Below are positions 57,320 to 62,000 of a DNA stretch of 62,000 bases, one piece after another (position 1 is the stretch's first letter; each line of letters opens with the position of its first letter). The position numbers were made by a program, and so were the translations under genes. Below the pieces are notes generated by a model. The model saw nothing but the letters and a program-made list of their open reading frames with translations. It was not told where the DNA came from and made no database searches. Origin of the DNA: Symbiodinium natans (Eukaryota; Sar; Dinophyceae; Suessiales; Symbiodiniaceae); assembly GCA_905221605.1 (NCBI GenBank), contig CAJNDS010002754.1, forward strand, positions 1-62,000, in the 5' to 3' direction.

Positions 57320-59041
57320 ATGGACACTGGTGAAGAACGTGTGCCTGGACGAGACCGTTCTCCGAGAGGCCGCAGTGCAAGCAGCCTGAGTTCCACAGGG
57401 CTTTCTGGTGCAAGGTCACCAAGTGCCCGTGGGAGAAGAGAACGTGGAAGGTCTTTGCCAGCGCGACCAGCTTCAGTTCCACGCGGAGTAGACCCAAGGC
57501 AGTGGACAGCTACGACTGGAGCAGGCCAGCCACCAGTTGGGGCTGTGCCTTTGTTTGGACCTCAGTTCTACCAGATGGGAACACCCCCTCAGACAGCACC
57601 ACAAGAGCCCCTGCAAGTTCCGAATATGCAGTTGCCCCTTGCACCTGGAGTAGCTCAACAGATGGAGTTCACGAGAGCAATGCTGCAAGCACAGGACGAG
57701 CAGATCCGACAGCAGGCAGCTCAACTTCAACAGATGAGTGCCATGCTGACGCAGGCATTGCAGCTTGCAAGTGCGAATGCTGCAAATGCACAAAATGCAA
57801 CAGCTACAACTTCATCGTCGACGAGTCCTATCCCTGGAGGAAACCCCTCAGCATCATCTGCGAATGCATCGACCGCTGTGGATATGGAAGTAGACTCTGG
57901 TGTACGAAACAAGAGAGCAGAGGGCTACATCCCACATTTGCCTCAGCTGAACTATGCGTCCATGACGAGTAGACATGCTGAAATCCGAGTTTGGACAGCT
58001 TACAGAGACGAACTTACAAGCTGGCTTTGTTTGCTTGACGATCGGTACGCTACGGAGTTGCAGGAGGCGATGAGTAGCAGTGTGGAAGTCTTGCAAGTGA
58101 AGCTTGAAGCCGGGAAAGCAGCTCGGTCAACCAAACTTTGGTTTTTGCTTCGTCAGTCCATGAGCAAGTTCCAACGTGGGCAAGATTTGGTGCATCTCAT
58201 CGAGGTGAAACAAATGGGAGCAAGTGCCGGATACGAACTCTGGCGCTCGTTGAACAACGAATTGTCAGTTCGCTCCAGAGTGGAGGGACAGGCCCTCCGC
58301 GAACAGGCGTTAGGCCTGGTGCCACCAAAGCATCTCAAGCGACCACTTGATGTCGCCAGGTGGTACACCACCGAGCTTCTCAAGTTCGAGGCGCAGGTGA
58401 AGCATCGCTTCCCGGAGTTGCTCATCGGAGAACAAGAGGGAGTCCTGTGCCTGATGAAGCACTTGGATTCTGAGACCAAGAGATATCTGCTCCTCCATCA
58501 CTCAACAAAGAGCATGGGTGAGCTGATGACTGGTTTGCAGTTTTACGACGAGCAGCTTCGTGTGATGGACTTCCAGAGAGAAGGAGCATCCGGTATGCGA
58601 ATGCCTTCAAGGGTGGCAGAGGCGGAAAGGGCGACAGAGACAAGAGCAACAAAGGCCCCAAGGGCAACAAAGGCAACAAAGGCGAGAAAGGAGAAAAGGG
58701 ACAGAAGGGTGGCAAAGCGAAAGGAAAGGACAAGAAAGGTGACGAAAAGGAGACAGAGCTCGGAGCAAGAGCAGAGAAGCGAAGAAGACAGATGTCTGCC
58801 GGAACTGCGGGAAGACTGGGCACTGGGCACGCGACTGCTGGGCACCTCCGAAGGACAAAGCCGCAGCGGCGACGAGCCAGGCCGTTACGACGCAGCCAGA
58901 GGCACCATCGTCTTCGTCGTCTACATCGGCGAAAGCAGCAGCGCAGCCCACAACCAAAGGCAGTGGAAAAGCACAGTCATCAATCAAGACGTTTCTGGAA
59001 GGATATCACTTCGGTATGATGCTCACGAACCAGGTGGTTAG
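57320..59041 (+). CDS. gag: Gag structural protein of the LTR element
   Basis: Gag would form the cytoplasmic particle that packages element RNA. The ATG at 57,320 is the first after the primer binding site. Residues 1-60 are rich in Arg, Ser, Gly and Pro. Residues 112-152 form a Gln-rich helix (QQMEFTRAMLQAQDEQIRQQ), a likely coiled coil. Residues 155-190 are a Ser/Thr/Ala linker. Residues about 205-418 are a mostly helical Gag core (WTAYRDELTSWLCLLDDRYA, then the GYELWRSLN motif). Beyond about residue 420 (58,577) the frame is no longer right: the Gly/Lys-rich tail (KGGRGGKGDRDKSNKG) reads in the next frame, and the zinc knuckle in the third. The ORF's last 150 residues are therefore probably an artefact of a -1 change near 58,575-58,585. 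The true product is either shorter, made by frameshifting, or broken in this copy. Confidence 0.8.
   Translation: MDTGEERVPGRDRSPRGRSASSLSSTGLSGARSPSARGRRERGRSLPARPASVPRGVDPRQWTATTGAGQPPVGAVPLFGPQFYQMGTPPQTAPQEPLQVPNMQLPLAPGVAQQMEFTRAMLQAQDEQIRQQAAQLQQMSAMLTQALQLASANAANAQNATATTSSSTSPIPGGNPSASSANASTAVDMEVDSGVRNKRAEGYIPHLPQLNYASMTSRHAEIRVWTAYRDELTSWLCLLDDRYATELQEAMSSSVEVLQVKLEAGKAARSTKLWFLLRQSMSKFQRGQDLVHLIEVKQMGASAGYELWRSLNNELSVRSRVEGQALREQALGLVPPKHLKRPLDVARWYTTELLKFEAQVKHRFPELLIGEQEGVLCLMKHLDSETKRYLLLHHSTKSMGELMTGLQFYDEQLRVMDFQREGASGMRMPSRVAEAERATETRATKAPRATKATKARKEKRDRRVAKRKERTRKVTKRRQSSEQEQRSEEDRCLPELREDWALGTRLLGTSEGQSRSGDEPGRYDAARGTIVFVVYIGESSSAAHNQRQWKSTVINQDVSGRISLRYDAHEPGG
58743..59015 (+). 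CDS. CCHC zinc knuckle and linker, upstream of the protease
   Basis: This part of the protease frame opens after a TGA at 58,740-58,742 and has no ATG before 59,016. It encodes CRNCGKTGHWARDC (58,797 onward), a C-x2-C-x4-H-x4-C nucleic-acid-binding knuckle that normally closes Gag and binds element RNA. It is followed by a Lys/Ala/Ser/Thr-rich linker leading without a stop into the protease. In an intact element it would follow the Gly/Lys-rich Gag tail, which here lies in a different frame, so a second -1 change around 58,775-58,792 is needed. Expression must rely on frameshifting, or this copy is damaged, or the assembly has base errors. Confidence 0.75.
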
Positions 59042-61733
59042 TTTTCCTTCAGATGATCGCGTTTACTGGTTGATTGACTCTGGTAGTTCGTTCCACATCA
59101 TCACGAGAGAGACGCTTGAGAGCAACCACGTGAAGATCCTGAGTTGGTTGGAAGGACGCCCTAAGTCATATGCGGAGACTGCGACTGGAGATTCCGTTGA
59201 AATTGGCGGATCAACACATGTTTTAGTAGAAGTTTGCTTTGAAACCACCACCCCAGCATCATCGAAGAGCAGTTCTGAGCATGAGGGTGACGCTGTGTAC
59301 ATGTGTAGGGCTAGGTTTGAAGCCGTCATTTCCGATCAGATCAAGCACAATTTGCTGAACATCAACTTGCTTTGTCAGAATGGAGGTTGGGAGCCAGCGA
59401 TGTGCGGCCAGCAGGGCGTAATTACCGTCCGAAAGCACGGCGTAACGCTGAGACCAACCATGTTTGCTTCAGTTAGTTGGCTTGCGTCAGTTCGGAATGA
59501 CCATCCTTTAGCGCTGAAACCGCAAGATTTGATCGCCAAAACGGAACAGTGTCGTCGAAGTCGGTCTCGCAAGTCGTCTTCGAGTCGTGATTTTCATCGT
59601 TCGACTTCGAATCGAGGTCATCGCAGCTCTGCGAGAGTGTGTGTTGAGCCCGAAAACCCCGAATTGCTGGATGTTTCATGTCTTGATGAGGTAGTTGATT
59701 GCGAGTTTCAGACGAGCCACGAACATGTTGACCTGGACCAAGGCGAAGCTAAGGACAGACTAAGGACAGTCGATGACGTTTCCGGCTCTGCGAGGGATCA
59801 ACTTCAGTTTTTCAGTCATGTGGATACGCCAGTTGTTCGTGAGCTTGATAGGGATGAACGCTTGATTTTTAGTGAAGACAACAGCGTTATCTCACACAAG
59901 CAACAGGACAACAGCACCACACCAGCAGTCGAGCGGCTTGTGTTTGAAAATGACAGCAGCGTTATCTCACACAAGCAACAGGACAACAGCACCACACCAG
60001 CAGTCGAGCGGCTTGTATTTGAAAATGACAGCAGCGTTATCTCACACAAGCAACAGGACAACAGCACCACACCAGCAGTTGAGCGTCTTGTGCATGAGCA
60101 TGGTAGGGAAACAGTTGTCTGTCGTGCTTGCTTGGAGGATTTCCCTGATGAGGTTGAGATTGGCAGCTTGGATTGCTCAAAGAGGCGAAGTTTTCCTAGA
60201 GTAGGACAGATAGGAGACCGCCGCTATGGATCCGAGTGCCACGATGCAACGAAGCATCCAAGAGTTGGAAGGCATGCGCCAGGGGGCGAGACGCAGGAGA
60301 CTGATAATGTTGGAGGCCAACGCCGCGCAGCACGGCATAGAGCTTCCACAGGATCTCCGAGAGGAGCTCCAGGCAACGTATGCCGAGGCGGAGTCCACTG
60401 GAGGGGACGAGATGGATCTGGATTTGGATTCGGCAAGGGTGGACCCTTCGACCTCATCTCCTTCGATGGAGTACGTCATGGAAGAGACGGAAGCGGCGGA
60501 GGCACCGTCGTCCCACACTGGGGTGAGGGAATTCCAAACGGATCCTTCGATGTCAGAGGCTCCAGCCAAGGGACCCGCTATGGTGCAGATGAAGCCGACG
60601 CCGAAGATCAAATCCAAGGAAAAAGCCAAGGCCGTGAGACCGGTGCGGAACTTGCTGCCGGACCATGTGGATCAATCGACCATGGGGGTCGATCCTCGGG
60701 AGCCCTCCGGCCCCCCGCCGGCATCGTCAGCGCCAGCACGGAGGGGAAAACGGCGCTGGGCGTCGGCAGGCTGGATGACGTGGGTTGCTCGTCGGTTCGG
60801 AGGAGCTTGGACGGCAGCACAAGCTTCGGGAGCCAGCGACTCACCGGATACGCCGGTGACGCTGTTTTGTCTCCTGTGCCAGAAGTATGTCACCGAAGCC
60901 CATTTGATGAGCGAGCCACACGAAGCCAACATGCAGGGCTTCACGCAGACCATCTCCAAGGAGGGCCTCCACGTGACGCAGAACCCGGTGGATTGGGCCA
61001 CATGGGAGCAAGCTCTTGCGGAGCCAGAGCAGCTGGTACTTGGAGCAACGGAAGGCAAGGCTCGGTCAGTGGTTGCGCTGGGACCGACAGGCATTTCGGG
61101 CGAGTTTCCTCAGCCGAACCCGAAGGAAACAGCCGCGGCAGCACCGGCGAGCCCAGGGCCAGGACCATCGACAATGGTGGTGGAGCTAGACGAGTCCGAC
61201 GAGGATTGGGGAGAATGGAGGCCAACCACAGGGCTTCCAGCTCCAACGACCCCAGCACATCCGGAGCATCCCCCTATCTCCATGACGCAGCCGCCGGGGG
61301 AACCGGTCAGCCCGACAGCAGTGTACACGGAGCACCGCCGGGGCCCCGAGCCCAGGCATGCGAAGAGCACTCTCCGAGTGACACCTCCCTGGCGGGAATC
61401 ACTTTCCAACCTGGGCTATCATGGTCCGTATCTGCAGCTGCATCTGAGCACACCAGGCCACACCTCAGAAGGGCTGCAAGCCCTCGGACCTTTGAGGGAG
61501 AGCTTCCTGCGGATGCAGGTGAAGGACCATGCCCAACTGCCGGTCAGCTTGACACCCCCGAAAGCCGCCAGCGACCTCTCCAGCACGGTGATGAGGATGG
61601 CAGAAACGATGGAAACAGGAGCAGCGGGGACATTGGCACCGGCAGGAAGGCCATTCAACCCAATGAGTTGATATATGTGACCCTCCTAGTTTCCCAGTTG
61701 ACACGTGATGTGCACTTGAGTTGTCTGCTATGA
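59016..61733 (+). CDS. Copia-type aspartic protease ORF, pol otherwise missing
   Basis: The frame is open from 58,743, and 59,016 is its first ATG. The protease active site D-S-G-S-S (residues 21-25, Asp at 59,076) follows VYWLI, and the closing motif HNLLNINLLCQNGG lies near residue 110, as in Copia proteases that end with N-L-L-S-V-x-x-L. The enzyme would mature the Gag polyprotein in the particle. After about residue 150 come an Arg/Ser-rich stretch, an acidic linker, three 25-residue repeats (59,866-60,090) and a C-x2-C (VCRACLEDF) near 60,120. No integrase, reverse transcriptase or RNase H follows. From about 60,220 the frame is Gly/Arg-rich and overlaps the better-looking ORF2 in another frame, so I take the real protein to end, or be joined to ORF2, near there. 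Confidence 0.75.
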   Translation: MMLTNQVVSFPSDDRVYWLIDSGSSFHIITRETLESNHVKILSWLEGRPKSYAETATGDSVEIGGSTHVLVEVCFETTTPASSKSSSEHEGDAVYMCRARFEAVISDQIKHNLLNINLLCQNGGWEPAMCGQQGVITVRKHGVTLRPTMFASVSWLASVRNDHPLALKPQDLIAKTEQCRRSRSRKSSSSRDFHRSTSNRGHRSSARVCVEPENPELLDVSCLDEVVDCEFQTSHEHVDLDQGEAKDRLRTVDDVSGSARDQLQFFSHVDTPVVRELDRDERLIFSEDNSVISHKQQDNSTTPAVERLVFENDSSVISHKQQDNSTTPAVERLVFENDSSVISHKQQDNSTTPAVERLVHEHGRETVVCRACLEDFPDEVEIGSLDCSKRRSFPRVGQIGDRRYGSECHDATKHPRVGRHAPGGETQETDNVGGQRRAARHRASTGSPRGAPGNVCRGGVHWRGRDGSGFGFGKGGPFDLISFDGVRHGRDGSGGGTVVPHWGEGIPNGSFDVRGSSQGTRYGADEADAEDQIQGKSQGRETGAELAAGPCGSIDHGGRSSGALRPPAGIVSASTEGKTALGVGRLDDVGCSSVRRSLDGSTSFGSQRLTGYAGDAVLSPVPEVCHRSPFDERATRSQHAGLHADHLQGGPPRDAEPGGLGHMGASSCGARAAGTWSNGRQGSVSGCAGTDRHFGRVSSAEPEGNSRGSTGEPRARTIDNGGGARRVRRGLGRMEANHRASSSNDPSTSGASPYLHDAAAGGTGQPDSSVHGAPPGPRAQACEEHSPSDTSLAGITFQPGLSWSVSAAASEHTRPHLRRAASPRTFEGELPADAGEGPCPTAGQLDTPESRQRPLQHGDEDGRNDGNRSSGDIGTGRKAIQPNELIYVTLLVSQLTRDVHLSCLL
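59866..60090 (+). repeat. 75-bp in-frame tandem repeat (25 residues)
   Basis: Three almost identical 75-bp units start at 59,882, 59,957 and 60,032 (anchor CAGCGTTAT). They encode VISHKQQDNSTTPAVERLV plus an acidic link (FENDSS). The only differences seen are single bases. The unit length keeps the frame. It looks like recent slippage inside the linker downstream of the protease. Confidence 0.95.
60226..61671 (+). CDS. ORF2 of the LTR element, 481 residues, function unknown
   Basis: It starts at ATG 60,226 and stops at TGA 61,669-61,671, using the first bases of the 3' LTR. It occupies the place of integrase-RT-RNase H. Residues 1-55 form a charged helix (MQRSIQELEGMRQGARRRR). Residues 55-120 are acidic. 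Residues 122-180 are basic and Pro-rich (PKIKSKEKAKAVRP), a possible nuclear signal. Residues 215-232 give C-x2-C-x7-H-x5-H (CLLCQKYVTEAHLMSEPH), a CCHH finger like the U1/matrin type but with a shorter loop. Residues 318-331 are VVELDESDEDWGEW, resembling a SUMO-interacting motif. The rest is Pro/Thr-rich. Codons follow a purine-first pattern, supporting this frame over the overlapping one. It may have been captured from a host gene or belong to this element family. A role in RNA or particle binding is only a guess. Confidence 0.65.
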   Translation: MDPSATMQRSIQELEGMRQGARRRRLIMLEANAAQHGIELPQDLREELQATYAEAESTGGDEMDLDLDSARVDPSTSSPSMEYVMEETEAAEAPSSHTGVREFQTDPSMSEAPAKGPAMVQMKPTPKIKSKEKAKAVRPVRNLLPDHVDQSTMGVDPREPSGPPPASSAPARRGKRRWASAGWMTWVARRFGGAWTAAQASGASDSPDTPVTLFCLLCQKYVTEAHLMSEPHEANMQGFTQTISKEGLHVTQNPVDWATWEQALAEPEQLVLGATEGKARSVVALGPTGISGEFPQPNPKETAAAAPASPGPGPSTMVVELDESDEDWGEWRPTTGLPAPTTPAHPEHPPISMTQPPGEPVSPTAVYTEHRRGPEPRHAKSTLRVTPPWRESLSNLGYHGPYLQLHLSTPGHTSEGLQALGPLRESFLRMQVKDHAQLPVSLTPPKAASDLSSTVMRMAETMETGAAGTLAPAGRPFNPMS

Positions 61734-62000
61734 GTGTGAAGCATAGGCACGAGGACATGTCAGGCAGTGCAGATTTCTTTTGGCTTGGTGAGACCTTGTT
61801 TTGAGTGGGAAGAACCGTTTTCTGTTCGTTTTCTCGAAACTCGTTTGTCGGAACTCGTTTCCTGTTTGTGACCTGGTATTTGGTGACCAGAAGTGACTCA
61901 AGCCAGTTTAGGTCTGCACAGAGCTCAGCAGAGCACCTAAGAGGTGCTAGGAACCTACCCACAGTGTTTAGGAGTAGAAGTTCCATGGCTGAGTGTTTTC
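61668..62000 (+). repeat. 3' LTR, cut by the window edge
   Basis: Matches 56,761-57,093 without a difference that I can see. The right end and the target-site duplication lie outside the window. Just upstream there is no clean polypurine tract; the nearest purine-rich stretch is at about 61,588-61,632, inside ORF2 and about 40 bp away. Confidence 0.92.

Larger units (their letters stand above)
56761..62000 (+). mobile_element. Young non-autonomous Copia-like LTR retrotransposon
   Basis: Direct repeats at 56,761 and 61,668 (offset 4,907) appear identical for all 333 bp visible in both; the right copy runs off the window. Between them lie, in order, a primer binding site, Gag, a CCHC zinc knuckle, a retroviral-type aspartic protease, and a 481-codon ORF of unknown function. 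Integrase, reverse transcriptase and RNase H are absent: no HHCC, YxDD-type or integrase D-D-E context was found, and the space between protease and 3' LTR is too short and is filled by the other ORF. Full length would be about 5.4 kb if the LTR is about 531 bp. Identical LTRs imply recent insertion. To move, it would need polymerase and integrase from a related element. Confidence 0.85.

Noticed and set aside
59016-61733. One 905-residue pol polyprotein
   Set aside because: Only the first part has protease features. After about 60,220 the reading is a Gly/Arg-rich shadow of ORF2, and no integrase or RT motif is present.

Overview
The window looks like nuclear DNA of a dinoflagellate. Four things support this. 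There is a perfect 112-bp TTTAGGG array and many degenerate TTTAGGG-like words. There is an LTR retrotransposon and a retroelement RNase H relic of the kind that fills dinoflagellate genomes. ORF2 of the LTR element carries a C-x2-C-x7-H-x5-H finger. Sequences resembling the dinoflagellate spliced leader also occur. TTTAGGG telomeres also occur in plants and green algae, so the assignment is probable, not proven. No bacterial operon, rRNA, tRNA or CRISPR array was recognised. Most open reading frames of 60-240 codons are what chance gives at this base composition, and intron-rich genes with short exons cannot be resolved by eye.

Layout: (1) 0.5-1.06 kb, a TGG/TGGTCG microsatellite. (2) 2.37-6.83 kb, a composite satellite in roughly mirrored order: a 35-bp palindromic array, a CTA array, G/C-tract hairpins, an ~85-200-bp minisatellite with a ~1.19-kb higher-order period, a short TAG array, G/C-tract hairpins, a CTA array partly converted to a 10-bp unit, and finally the 35-bp palindromic array again in inverted orientation. 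(3) 6.8-13.4 kb, no recognised gene. (4) 13.39-13.87 kb, an AGT/AGC array. (5) 13.9-41 kb, mostly unassignable sequence with minisatellites (22.3, 31.1 kb), an old diverged duplication (29.5-31.0 kb) and a recent 765-bp tandem duplication (34.2/35.3 kb). (6) 41-49 kb, three diverged copies of a ~0.5-kb repeat, a short inverted-repeat (MITE-like) element at 45.5 kb, a perfect telomeric array at 46.07 kb, a telomere-like variant array at 47.6 kb and a dispersed F-box-like fragment at 48.5 kb with a broken relative at 21.6 kb. (7) 49-56 kb, unassigned sequence with AT-rich and G/C-tract repeats.

The one clear set of genes is at the right end. A decayed retroelement RNase H fragment (minus strand, 56.1-56.7 kb) lies next to a young LTR retrotransposon (56,761 to beyond 62,000). 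The two LTRs look identical over the 333 bp visible in both. Inside are an initiator-Met-like primer binding site, a Gag ORF, a CCHC knuckle and a Copia-type aspartic protease. The place where integrase, reverse transcriptase and RNase H should be is instead occupied by a 481-codon ORF of unknown function that runs to the first bases of the 3' LTR. The element therefore appears non-autonomous: it would make its own Gag and protease but need reverse transcriptase and integrase from another element. The Gag-protease junction needs two -1 frame changes in this copy.

The most interesting leads are the replacement ORF of the LTR element, a spliced-leader-like stretch inside its 5' LTR, and the composite satellite with inverted palindromic ends.
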